From contig AP024710.1 of NCBI GenBank assembly GCA_024363285.1, forward strand, positions 2,140,001 to 2,204,000: a DNA stretch of 64,000 nucleotides. The letters run 5' to 3'. The DNA comes from Leptolinea sp. HRD-7. Lineage in GTDB: Bacteria > Chloroflexota > Anaerolineae > Anaerolineales > Anaerolineaceae. The notes under the pieces were generated by a model that saw nothing but the letters and a program-made list of their open reading frames with translations, did no database searches and had not been told where the DNA came from. Of the stretch, positions 15,122-23,045 are shown piece by piece (within the stretch, counting starts at the first letter, position 1; each line of letters begins with the position of its first letter). The position numbers were made by a program, and so were the translations under genes.

Positions 15122-17080
15122 ATGAGCATTTACCTTCACGATATTCCACTTGATGAAGCAAAATCCCGGTTTCAACAGGAATTAGAGAAAGCCGGGCTTT
15201 ATGGGTTGCTGGGTATCGAAGAAATCCCTCTGGATGAAAACGCAGCCGGCAGAGTTCTGGCGGAATCGGTATGGGCAAAAATCTCAAGTCCTCATTATCA
15301 CGCGTCTGCTATGGATGGGTTTGCGGTGCGGGCTGAGAACACAAAAGGGGCAACACCTTCAAACCCGATACTATTAAGGTTTGAAGAACAGACCGTGTAT
15401 GTGGATACGGGAGACCCGTTACCGGAATGGGCTAATGCTGTTATTCCCATCGAAAATGTTGAACCATTGGATGAGGATAGCAAAGTCAGCCGCCACCCGC
15501 GGCAGCCCTATACCATCAGAATTCGCGCTGCCGTACCACCCTGGACCCATGTGCGTCCTATGGGTGAAGATATTGTGGCAACTGAACTGGTTTTACCAGC
15601 CGGGCAGACTTTGCGTCCTGTAGATTTGGGCGCTCTGGCAGCATCCGGTCATAGCAGCCTGAAAGTTGCCCGAACCCCCCGAGTGGCCATTCTTCCAACC
15701 GGAACAGAGCTTGTTACAATCGGAACAGCATTAAAGACCGGTGATATCATAGAATTCAATTCGATCGTGCTGGGTGGACAGGTAAATCAGTGGGGCGGAA
15801 AAGCTGACCGATACCCGATCACAAAAGATAATTTTGACGCCATTTGCAAAAGGGTGGAGGAAGCCGCACAGGACCATAACCTGATATTGATTAATGCCGG
15901 TTCATCCGCTGGCGCTGAAGATTTTTCTGTCAGCGTTATTGAAAAATTGGGTAAGGTGTTGGTTCATGGTGTCGCGGTTCGTCCCGGGCATCCTGTCATA
16001 TTAGGGATGATCTTTCGCGGGGACAAATCACAGGTTCCCATCATTGGCATTCCCGGGTACCCGGTATCGGCAGCCTTGACTGGAGAAATATTTGTGGAGC
16101 CGCTTCTGTCATTATGGCTGGGAAGAGAAGATGCTTCGCAGGGAATGACGGTTACAGCAAAAATAACCCGAAAAGTAAATTCTCCACAGGGTGACGATGA
16201 TTTTATGCGCGTAGCCGTCGGAAAGGTGAACGGGCAAATACTGGCAGCGCCTCTGGCACGAGGAGCTGGAATGATCAATACTCTGGTTCATGCCGATGGC
16301 ATCGCGCTAATCCCCAGGGGAATTCAAGGATTAGAAGCGGGGTCTGATGTTAACGTCCGCTTATATCGCAGCATGAAAGACATTGAACAGACAATTTTTG
16401 CCATTGGATCACATGATCTAACCCTTGATGTGTTAGCCCAATTTCTCGCCCGCCGATCTCGAAGGTTGGTATCCGTCAATGCAGGCAGCCAGGGAGGATT
16501 GATTGCTCTTCGACGCGGCGAAGCGCATTTTGCCGGGTCACACTTACTTGATCCGGAGACGGGTATTTACAATGAGACGTATATCAAAACATATCTACCG
16601 GATTGCCCTGTGTCTGTATTTGGCTGGGTAGGGCGTGAACAAGGATTGATCATAGCTAAGGGAAATCCGAAAAATATTTCCACACTGAATGACCTGCAGC
16701 GACCTGATGTCGTTTACATAAACCGACAACGCGGTTCTGGTACGAGAGTGTTATTGGATTACTATCTGGGTAAACTTGGAATTTCTGAAGAATCGATAAC
16801 CGGTTACGAGCAGGAAGAATTCACTCATCTGGCGGTTGCCGCCGCGGTAAAATCAGGCCGGGCGGACTGCGGTATGGGAATAACAGCCGCGGCCAACGCG
16901 TTAGAACTTGATTTCATTCCTCTTTACACAGAGTTGTATCAACTGGTCATTCCAGTCTCTGTACTTGAGAGTCAGCTATTGAATCCGATTTTTGATCTGG
17001 CAGAAGACCGGGAATTCAGGGCAGCCATTCTGAGATTGCCAGGTTATGAAATCTCTCAAATGGGAAAGAAGATCAAATAG
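15122..17080 (+). CDS. MoeA fused to a C-terminal PBP-like domain
   Basis: 652 residues. Residues 1 to about 416 form a MoeA (SAMDGFAVRAEN, GDPLPEWANAVIPIE, VNAGSSAGAEDFSVSV-like INAGSSAGAEDF, VRPGHPVILG, GIPGYPVSA). Residues about 420-652 form a periplasmic-binding-protein-like domain lacking a signal peptide, hence cytoplasmic: AGSHLLDPETGIYN, VGREQGLIIAKGNP, INRQRGSGTR, and a closing stretch ending MGKKIK. The same domain occurs at 2-568 and in the regulator at 17259-18257. Such fusions are known from MoeA families; the attached domain may bind molybdate, tungstate or a cofactor intermediate and regulate insertion. The gene follows moeA by 6 bp. The start has no strong ribosome site and probably relies on coupling. 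Confidence 0.93.
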   Translation: MSIYLHDIPLDEAKSRFQQELEKAGLYGLLGIEEIPLDENAAGRVLAESVWAKISSPHYHASAMDGFAVRAENTKGATPSNPILLRFEEQTVYVDTGDPLPEWANAVIPIENVEPLDEDSKVSRHPRQPYTIRIRAAVPPWTHVRPMGEDIVATELVLPAGQTLRPVDLGALAASGHSSLKVARTPRVAILPTGTELVTIGTALKTGDIIEFNSIVLGGQVNQWGGKADRYPITKDNFDAICKRVEEAAQDHNLILINAGSSAGAEDFSVSVIEKLGKVLVHGVAVRPGHPVILGMIFRGDKSQVPIIGIPGYPVSAALTGEIFVEPLLSLWLGREDASQGMTVTAKITRKVNSPQGDDDFMRVAVGKVNGQILAAPLARGAGMINTLVHADGIALIPRGIQGLEAGSDVNVRLYRSMKDIEQTIFAIGSHDLTLDVLAQFLARRSRRLVSVNAGSQGGLIALRRGEAHFAGSHLLDPETGIYNETYIKTYLPDCPVSVFGWVGREQGLIIAKGNPKNISTLNDLQRPDVVYINRQRGSGTRVLLDYYLGKLGISEESITGYEQEEFTHLAVAAAVKSGRADCGMGITAAANALELDFIPLYTELYQLVIPVSVLESQLLNPIFDLAEDREFRAAILRLPGYEISQMGKKIK

Positions 17081-17182
17081 ATTTTAGAAGATTTTTAAAA
17101 TTCTTTATCCCGGTTCCTTCTGAAGCTGGTTATTAAGGTTATTCCTTATAAGATAACCCATACTGCCAACTATTTGTCTGAG

Positions 17183-17225
17183 AACTACGGATCGTTTTAG
17201 CGCACGTTGTTAGAATTACTATAAT
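17183..17225 (+). promoter_or_regulatory. Promoter region of the HTH-PBP regulator with repeated motif
   Basis: -10 TATAAT at 17220-17225, preceded by AACTAC (17183-17188) and ATCGTTTTAG (17191-17200). The AACTAC/TCGTTTTA pair also occurs before moeA (13772-13789), with one base of difference in spacing. Autoregulation by the encoded protein is a reasonable inference. Confidence 0.5.
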
Positions 17226-17258
17226 TAACCCCAAATCAGTCTGAAACGAAAGCCATTG

Positions 17259-18257
17259 ATGATGCAACTCATTCAACATATCCATTCTGGCGCGGGCATT
17301 AAACTTCTGGGTGACCCAACCCGATTGGGTATCTTACGAAATTTAATTGCCAGACAGGCGACGATTTCTCAACTGGGGGAAATATTCGGTATTCATCCTG
17401 CTCAGGTTCGCAACCATGTAAAGGTGCTTGAAAAAGCGGGGTTGGTGGAGCTGGTCTCAGTTCAGATGGGGAAAAATTTTGTCGAAAAATATTACCGGGC
17501 GACGGCAAAACTGTTTGTGGTTAATGAGGTTATAGTATCAGAGCCTCCGGCGAAAGATCAACTGATAGTTTTATCAAGTGATGACCCCGCGTTGAATTAT
17601 TTTGTCTCTCGTATTAATGATGCAATGAACCGGAATTACATCAACATAATCCCTGTAGGTAGCCTGGACGCGCTGATTTTTCTTCGCGAAAAATTCAGTG
17701 ACATAGCCGGATGCCATTTGTTTGATGTTGCCACCCAAACCTATAACATCCCGTATATTCAACATTTATTTAGCGATGAAGAGATGGTATTGATCAACTT
17801 TGTCGGCCGGGAACAGGGACTGTATGTGGAAAAAGGCAATCCTCAGAATATTACCGGATTGAGAGATTTGACCAGGCAAGATGTCACCTTCAAGAACAGA
17901 AACAAAGGGTCTGGAACCCGGGTTTGGTTTGATCAGCAATTAAAAATAATGAACCTGCGTTATGAAAAAATCAATATTGCGCAAGGAGACGCTTTGACGC
18001 ATGCCGACGTGGCGAAATGTGTTGCGGCTGGACTGGCTTCATCGGGGATTGGGATTTACTCTGTTTCAAGAGCCTATGGACTGGATTTCATTCCTTTGTT
18101 CACAGAACAATACGATCTGGTCATGAGAAAAGAACTATTTGATTCAGCCGCGTTTAAACCGGTTTTAGACATGCTGGGAAATCAGGCAATTAAGGATTTT
18201 GTTATACACATGGGGGGATATACAGTCACTTCTATGGGAAACTCACATTCCATATAA
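17259..18257 (+). CDS. Winged-helix (ArsR-like) regulator fused to PBP-like sensor domain
   Basis: About 332 residues. The N-terminal winged helix (about 10-90) contains LLGDPTRLGILRNLIARQATISQLGEI-type sequence, typical of ArsR-like proteins, with recognition helix HPAQVRNHVKVLEKAGLV. The rest (about 100-332) is the PBP-like domain shared with the MoeA fusion and with 2-568 (HLFDVATQTYN, VGREQGLYVEKGNP, NRNKGSGTRV). This architecture is a one-component sensor; given that the identical domain is attached to MoeA, it likely senses tungstate, molybdate or the pterin cofactor and controls the AOR and cofactor genes around it. Start is uncertain between TTG 17256 and ATG 17259 or 17262, with only a weak ribosome site. 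It lies 180 bp after the MoeA fusion with its own promoter. Confidence 0.9.
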   Translation: MMQLIQHIHSGAGIKLLGDPTRLGILRNLIARQATISQLGEIFGIHPAQVRNHVKVLEKAGLVELVSVQMGKNFVEKYYRATAKLFVVNEVIVSEPPAKDQLIVLSSDDPALNYFVSRINDAMNRNYINIIPVGSLDALIFLREKFSDIAGCHLFDVATQTYNIPYIQHLFSDEEMVLINFVGREQGLYVEKGNPQNITGLRDLTRQDVTFKNRNKGSGTRVWFDQQLKIMNLRYEKINIAQGDALTHADVAKCVAAGLASSGIGIYSVSRAYGLDFIPLFTEQYDLVMRKELFDSAAFKPVLDMLGNQAIKDFVIHMGGYTVTSMGNSHSI

Positions 18258-18306
18258 AATGTAATCCCGCGGTTCAGACAATTGTCACTAATACCCCGTG
18301 AATATA

Positions 18307-18375
18307 TTCGTATTAATTTCCGGGTTACATTAAAATTTTTTTTAAATCTTGTTTTACGTTAAAATTTTTTATAAT
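18307..18375 (+). promoter_or_regulatory. Promoter region of the moaD-like/AOR2 operon with direct repeats
   Basis: TATAAT at 18370-18375 with a modest -35 (TTGTTT, 18349-18354, 15-bp spacer). A direct repeat TTACRTTAAAATTTTTT occurs at 18325-18341 and 18354-18370, 29 bp apart or nearly three helical turns. TTCGTATTAA at 18307-18316 matches boxes upstream of the other AOR/cofactor genes. Confidence 0.5.
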
Positions 18376-18401
18376 ATAAAACCATCAAAGGTCCCCCGCA
18401 G

Positions 18402-18749
18402 ATGATCAAAGTAAATACGTGCCTTTATGGTTCTTTAGCTCGGTATGGTGGTGGAAAATATGTTGCCGAGGTGGTTGTTGAATTAAAACCAGGTTCAGGA
18501 AAAGCTGAACTTCTGGAACTTTTAGGTATTCCATCGGATGAAAGAGGCTATTTGTTTATCAACGCTGTATTGTGCGAAGTTCCGGGAATCAATACAGGAG
18601 CCAATGAAATATTGAAAGATGGCGACCATGTCGGGATTTTCTCAAAAGACCGCCTGTTTCCGTTTCAATACCGCGACGGATTACCTATCTCAGAAGGATT
18701 GAGAAAAACACTACGTGAACATGGTGCCATGCACCATTCTTATAAATAA
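18402..18749 (+). CDS. MoaD-like ubiquitin-fold protein lacking the terminal GG
   Basis: 115 residues. The first ~85 follow the MoaD/ThiS fold (VNTCLYGSLARYGGGKY, LFINAVLCEVPGINTG, LKDGDHVGIFSKDRLF), comparable to the bona fide carriers at 8393 and 21482. However the chain does not end in GG; it continues about 30 residues to HGAMHHSYK. It therefore cannot serve as a sulfur carrier in the usual way. It may be a structural or chaperone-like relative, or a MoaD that has become an AOR accessory subunit. It is the first gene of the AOR2 operon, 67 bp before the AOR gene. The upstream GGTCCCCCGCAG offers a poor ribosome site. Confidence 0.8.
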   Translation: MIKVNTCLYGSLARYGGGKYVAEVVVELKPGSGKAELLELLGIPSDERGYLFINAVLCEVPGINTGANEILKDGDHVGIFSKDRLFPFQYRDGLPISEGLRKTLREHGAMHHSYK

Positions 18750-18816
18750 TTTTTCCCCTGGCGATTCCGTTCAAGTTAGACCCGCAAATCCTATTTCAAA
18801 AAAAGGAGCTTCAAGA

Positions 18817-20574
18817 ATGCCCAAAAAAATCCTGCGAATTAATATGACTGACCTGAAGGCAACATATGAAGATGTGCCGGTGAAATGGTCACGGTGGGCT
18901 GGCCGCGCGTTGACATCCGCCATCGTTTGCGACGAAGTGGATCCAATGTGTCATCCCCTTGGACCGAACAACAAGATTGTGATCGCTCCGGGATGGGTAT
19001 CTGGTTCGCCGGCGGCGCCGAGCAGCGGCCGCACGTCTTTTGGCGGAAAGAGTCCCTTGACTGGCGGTATTAAGGAATCGAATGCCGGCGGTATGTCTTC
19101 ACAAAAAATCGCCAAACTACGCCTTGCCGCGATTATCATTGAAGGTACACCGGCAAAAGGAAAATGGTATACCCTGGTTATCAACAAAGATGGCGTGAAA
19201 TTTGAGAACGCGGCAGATCTGTTGGGCAAGGGCATGTACGAAGTAGATGAGATCCTTGGGAAGAAACATCCCAAACAGGCGATCATCGGTATTGGCCCTG
19301 CTGGAGAGATGAAACTGTCTAACGCGGGTATCTCTGTAAACGATCAGGAAAATCGGCCTGGCCGTTATGCCGGACGCGGAGGATTGGGCGCGGTCATGGC
19401 AGCCAGAGGGGTAAAAGCTATCGTGATCGATGATGACGGAGCTCCTGGTGTAGAGATTGCCAATGAAGAACTCTTCAAAGAAGGCCGCAAAAAACTGACA
19501 GAAGCCATTCAGGAACATGGTTTGACCAAGAAAGACGGCGGCCTCAACGCTTATGGCACCGCGGTTCTCGTCAATATTCTCAATGAAGCTGGCGGTTTAC
19601 CCACCCGTAATTTCAGCGCAGGCCAATTTGAAGGTGCCGCCAAGATCTCGGGTGAAGCAATGGCTGAACTCTGTGAAAAGCGCGGGGGCGAAGGCACTAT
19701 GGGGCATGGCTGCCACCCGGGCTGCATTATCAAATGTTCCAATATCATCCCTGATGAAAAAGGCAATGCGGTGGCATCCTGTGTGGAATATGAAACCACC
19801 TGGGCGTTGGGCGCGAACTGTGGCATTGATAACCTTGATTACATCGCTCAGATGACCCGTGAGTGCAATGATATCGGTTTGGATACCATTGAAGCCGGTA
19901 ATACTATTGCTATTGCCATGGAAGGTGGATTGCTGGAATTTGGCGATGAAAAAGGTGCCCTAAAGACCTTTGATGAGATCCGCAAAGGAACACCGCTGGG
20001 CCGTATTCTGGGCCAGGGTGTTGAGGCAACCGCTAAAGCCTTTGGCGTTAGCCGTGTTCCAGTGGTGAAGCACCAATCGATGCCGGCGTATGAACCGCGT
20101 GCCGTCAAAGGTATTGGTGTGACATATGCCACAACCCCTATGGGCGCTGACCACACCGCCGGTTATACCATCGCACCTGAAATTGCCGGTGTGAGCGGGA
20201 AACTGGATCCGTTATCTGATGAAGGCAAGGCGCAACTTTCTCTGACCTTCCAGGCGGCAACTGCTTTTATTGACAGCAGCGGCTACTGCCTGTTCATCGC
20301 TTTCCCGATCCTCGATATTGCCAAAGGTTGGGAAGGTATGGCTGAGTCTGTAGCCGGAGTGACCGGGCAAAATATAACCGGCGGCGATGTTATCGCTATT
20401 GGTAAAGAGATATTGAAGATGGAACGCCTCTTCAATGAGCGTGCTGGTTTCACCGCCCATGACGACCGTCCGCCGGAATTCATGCGAGAAGAAACCCTGC
20501 CGCCGCATAATGTCAAATGGACAATTACGGACGAACAGCTCGATTCTGTTTATTCCTGGGTACACGAAGGTTAA
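18817..20574 (+). CDS. Aldehyde:ferredoxin oxidoreductase family protein, divergent subgroup (AOR2)
   Basis: 585 residues from the ATG at 18817, chosen because AAAGGAG (18802-18808) lies 8 nt upstream; the open frame reaches back to 18715 but overlaps the previous gene. Cluster ligands are C299, C303 and C307 (CHPGCIIKC) plus C491 (SGYCLF): CX3CX3C instead of the CX2CX3C of AOR1. The pterin segment GRYAGRGGLGAVMAARGVKA, the active-site E324 (VEYET) and H446 (GADH) are present. It shares overall architecture with AOR1 but is clearly a different subfamily, so a different aldehyde or reverse acid reduction is possible. No dedicated ferredoxin gene is adjacent; electrons would use soluble ferredoxin. 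Downstream are an unknown gene, a GG-ending MoaD and a radical SAM protein. Confidence 0.92.
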   Translation: MPKKILRINMTDLKATYEDVPVKWSRWAGRALTSAIVCDEVDPMCHPLGPNNKIVIAPGWVSGSPAAPSSGRTSFGGKSPLTGGIKESNAGGMSSQKIAKLRLAAIIIEGTPAKGKWYTLVINKDGVKFENAADLLGKGMYEVDEILGKKHPKQAIIGIGPAGEMKLSNAGISVNDQENRPGRYAGRGGLGAVMAARGVKAIVIDDDGAPGVEIANEELFKEGRKKLTEAIQEHGLTKKDGGLNAYGTAVLVNILNEAGGLPTRNFSAGQFEGAAKISGEAMAELCEKRGGEGTMGHGCHPGCIIKCSNIIPDEKGNAVASCVEYETTWALGANCGIDNLDYIAQMTRECNDIGLDTIEAGNTIAIAMEGGLLEFGDEKGALKTFDEIRKGTPLGRILGQGVEATAKAFGVSRVPVVKHQSMPAYEPRAVKGIGVTYATTPMGADHTAGYTIAPEIAGVSGKLDPLSDEGKAQLSLTFQAATAFIDSSGYCLFIAFPILDIAKGWEGMAESVAGVTGQNITGGDVIAIGKEILKMERLFNERAGFTAHDDRPPEFMREETLPPHNVKWTITDEQLDSVYSWVHEG

Positions 20575-20601
20575 TCAACCTGAACACAAAATCCAACAAT
20601 T

Positions 20602-20629
20602 CCGGGTGCGGTTTATTGACCGCACCCGG
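20602..20629 (+). other. Perfect stem-loop after AOR2
   Basis: An 11-bp perfect stem (CCGGGTGCGGT at 20602-20612 with 20619-20629) and a 6-nt loop begin 27 bp after the AOR2 stop and end 11 bp before the next gene. No T-run follows. It matches in size and place the stem-loop after AOR1 (8696-8727), suggesting that both AOR messages are stabilised or processed here. Confidence 0.75.
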
Positions 20630-20640
20630 TCATCGATAAA

Positions 20641-21456
20641 ATGGCAGAATACTACGACCTTTTTTGGGGATATAAAATAACATATCCCGATTTTTGGATT
20701 CAACAACCTGCCGGTGATTCAGTATATTTTGCCGCAAGAAGTGAATGCTTTGATCCGCTATACGAAGAACCCGACGCGGGATTTATTGCTGTGAAGGGTG
20801 AATGGAACTGGGCAAAAAAAGACATCCGGCCCTTATGGTATGAGAATATAGGAAAGACCGCTGGCTTTCTGGGAGCGAAAGATGTAGGGTCTGCTCCCTG
20901 GAAGATGGCTGGCGCAACGGGGCTGGAAGCGGAAATCGTGCTTCCTAAAAAAGAAAACCGTCGTCTTTGGACGGGAATTTTGGCGTATGACTTTGTTGTT
21001 TTGCATTTCATGGTGTCACATCCGAAGATCGTGCGTTCGTATTTTGAGCCTTTAGCCACCAATCTCATTTCCAGCTTAACATTCACAGCGACAAATGTCG
21101 CCCTTGATACATCCCCGGAGGGAATTCCTGTCCCTCCCGGGTATCTAAGTATTGACCCAAAAACGATCATTGAAGATATTGATGATGCGTCTAAATGGCG
21201 CGCCTATGATGGGAATGCCAGTATCGGCGCGTTGCAATCATTTTTTGTTCGAACTCTCCCATCAAATGGTTGGGAAATTTTGGAATATGTTCCTTTCACA
21301 ACGTTATCTGATCTGGGATTCGCGCGGTATAAGATCAAAAAAGGGACATATGAAGTGATGTTAGGGATTATGCCTGCCAGCGTGTATGATGTAGAAAGTT
21401 CACAAAACAGGGCAAAAATCGTTTATAAAGTAAATGGTTATTCTGCTTCTTATTAA
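20641..21456 (+). CDS. Uncharacterised protein in the AOR2 operon
   Basis: 271 residues, no recognised family. No signal peptide or membrane helix is evident. The protein has two halves joined near a proline-rich stretch (about 158-172, TSPEGIPVPPGYLSIDP): an N-terminal half rich in aromatic residues (YYDLFWGYKITYPDFW) and a C-terminal half with alternating beta-like strands. The first half resembles PsbP/Mog1-type small folds only in its general pattern of strands, so no function is claimed. Its place between AOR2 and its MoaD, 66 and 25 bp from neighbours, points to an AOR accessory role. The ATG at 20641 lies 11 bp after a stem-loop and lacks a good ribosome site. Confidence 0.75.
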   Translation: MAEYYDLFWGYKITYPDFWIQQPAGDSVYFAARSECFDPLYEEPDAGFIAVKGEWNWAKKDIRPLWYENIGKTAGFLGAKDVGSAPWKMAGATGLEAEIVLPKKENRRLWTGILAYDFVVLHFMVSHPKIVRSYFEPLATNLISSLTFTATNVALDTSPEGIPVPPGYLSIDPKTIIEDIDDASKWRAYDGNASIGALQSFFVRTLPSNGWEILEYVPFTTLSDLGFARYKIKKGTYEVMLGIMPASVYDVESSQNRAKIVYKVNGYSASY

Positions 21457-21481
21457 AGGATAACGGTATTTGGAGAACGCC

Positions 21482-21721
21482 ATGCGTGTTTCCGTAAAAC
21501 TTTTTGCGACATTAACTCATTACGGTCCCGGGGTTAAAGCGGCGGAGCCGTTTGACGTTGATCTCCCGGAGAATGCCAGGGTCATTGACCTGATCCGTTT
21601 ACTGAATATCCCTCCGGTGGAAGCGCATGTTGTCTTTATTAATAACATTATCGTTCGGCATGATACACCTATAAAAAGTGGTGATAATATCGGCATCTTT
21701 CCTCAAGTTGCCGGCGGATGA
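21482..21721 (+). CDS. moaD: MoaD/ThiS-family sulfur carrier (AOR2-associated)
   Basis: 79 residues from the ATG at 21482, chosen because GGAG (21472-21475) lies 6 nt upstream; an in-frame TTG at 21470 would overlap that site. Features of MoaD: N-terminal strand MRVSVKLFATLTHYG, VVFINNIIVRHDTPI, and the C-terminal GDNIGIFPQVAGG with the GG needed for adenylation by MoeB. It is the second complete MoaD in the window and lies between the unknown AOR2 neighbour and the radical SAM gene. Having one MoaD per AOR locus suggests separate supply for each enzyme. Confidence 0.9.
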   Translation: MRVSVKLFATLTHYGPGVKAAEPFDVDLPENARVIDLIRLLNIPPVEAHVVFINNIIVRHDTPIKSGDNIGIFPQVAGG

Positions 21722-21782
21722 TTTGCTCGTTGGGTGATATTGTCTTTTTTTGTGTCCCAGGAACCTTAGAGGAAATGCCTTA

Positions 21783-23045
21783 ATGAAGAAACAATATTTG
21801 CACAAAGCCCATATCGATGAAATGGGGCGATTGATCATTCCACAGGACTTGGTTTCTCGCTTCGGGTATAAACCCGATTCGGATGTTTATATAGAGGAAG
21901 GGAATGATGAGATCAGGCTGCACCGGCCTGTTTCGCACCTGGCAAAAGTGTATATAGAGGTGACCAATCTATGCAACCTTGATTGTCAGACCTGCATGCG
22001 CAATGTTTGGGGTGAACCATCAGGTATGATGAGTGACGCTACATTTGAAAAAATCTTCGCTGAAATTCAGGGAATGTCTGTCTTACCCACGGTATTTTTT
22101 GGGGGATATGGCGAACCGCTTATTCATCCTAAAACAGCAGAGTGGGTAACAAGGTTTAAAGAAATAGGTGCCCGGGTGGAGTTGATCTCAAACGGGCTTC
22201 TTTTGACAGAAGAACGGTCACTTCAGTTCATTCGCGCAGGGTTGGATGTTTTATGGATATCGCTGGATGGTTCATCGGAAGAGAGTTATGTGGATATCCG
22301 GTTGGGTTCCTCACTTCCGGTGGTGATCGATAACCTGAAAAAATTGCGGTATATACGACATAAGGCAACTGACATCGATAACTCACTTCCCAATCTGGGT
22401 ATCGCTTTTGTGGCGATGAAAAAGAATATAAGTGACCTGCCTGAAGTCTTAAAGCTCGGTGTGCAACTGGGGGCGAACCGTTTTTCAATCAGCAATGTTC
22501 TCCCTCATACACCTGAATTAAATGATCAAATCCTGTATAAGCGGTCTATCCAGAATATGGTTGGCCGGCAAAATACATCTTATCCATTGGTCAATTTATC
22601 GCGAATGGACTGGAATGATGTTACAAAAGATGTGCTTGCGTATATTTATGGCCGGAAATTCCGCCTGGAATTAGCCGGATACGAAACCAATCGGGCAGTG
22701 GATACCTGCCCGTTTGTAGAGCAGGGGAGCATGTCAATCCGGTGGGATGGTAGCGTGTCACCGTGCCTTCCGCTTCTTCACACAAACCAATATGTGTGCC
22801 GGATGCAGTTGCGAAAGACCTTAAATTATTCGCTGGGAAATATCAATGACATCGGGGTTTTGGGGATATGGCAAGGCGAGAAATATGCTGCTCTCCGCGA
22901 TCGGTTGCAGCGGTTTGATTTTTCTCCCTGTACATTTTGTGATGGCTGTGAATTATCAGAAGAAAATTTGACCGATTGCCTTGGGAATACAGAACTGGCA
23001 TGCGGTGGTTGTTTGTGGGCACAGGGATTTATTCGGTGCCCATAA
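21783..23045 (+). CDS. AbrB-domain/radical SAM/SPASM fusion, AOR cofactor-modifying type
   Basis: 420 residues from ATG 21783 (AGAGGA upstream at 21768-21773). Residues about 6-50 form a swapped-hairpin AbrB/SpoVT-like domain (HIDEMGRLIIPQDLVSRFG). The radical SAM cluster motif is C64-C68-C71 (CNLDCQTC), followed by GGYGEPLIHP. The C-terminal SPASM-like region has many cysteines (CPFVEQGS, SPCLPL, CTFCDGC, CGGC). Related proteins beside AOR genes in archaea and anaerobes are annotated as tungsten cofactor-modifying proteins; their reaction is not established. The AbrB domain could bind DNA or protein and is odd on such an enzyme. Last gene of the AOR2 operon; a terminator follows at 23210-23256. 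Confidence 0.9.
   Translation: MKKQYLHKAHIDEMGRLIIPQDLVSRFGYKPDSDVYIEEGNDEIRLHRPVSHLAKVYIEVTNLCNLDCQTCMRNVWGEPSGMMSDATFEKIFAEIQGMSVLPTVFFGGYGEPLIHPKTAEWVTRFKEIGARVELISNGLLLTEERSLQFIRAGLDVLWISLDGSSEESYVDIRLGSSLPVVIDNLKKLRYIRHKATDIDNSLPNLGIAFVAMKKNISDLPEVLKLGVQLGANRFSISNVLPHTPELNDQILYKRSIQNMVGRQNTSYPLVNLSRMDWNDVTKDVLAYIYGRKFRLELAGYETNRAVDTCPFVEQGSMSIRWDGSVSPCLPLLHTNQYVCRMQLRKTLNYSLGNINDIGVLGIWQGEKYAALRDRLQRFDFSPCTFCDGCELSEENLTDCLGNTELACGGCLWAQGFIRCP

Noticed and set aside
18715-18816. N-terminal extension of AOR2 by 34 residues
   Set aside because: It overlaps the preceding MoaD-like gene, shows no AOR similarity, and the ATG at 18817 has a strong ribosome site.
20641-21456. PsbP/Mog1-like domain call for the unknown AOR2 neighbour
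   Set aside because: The similarity was only in a general strand pattern and not in specific residues, so no family was assigned.
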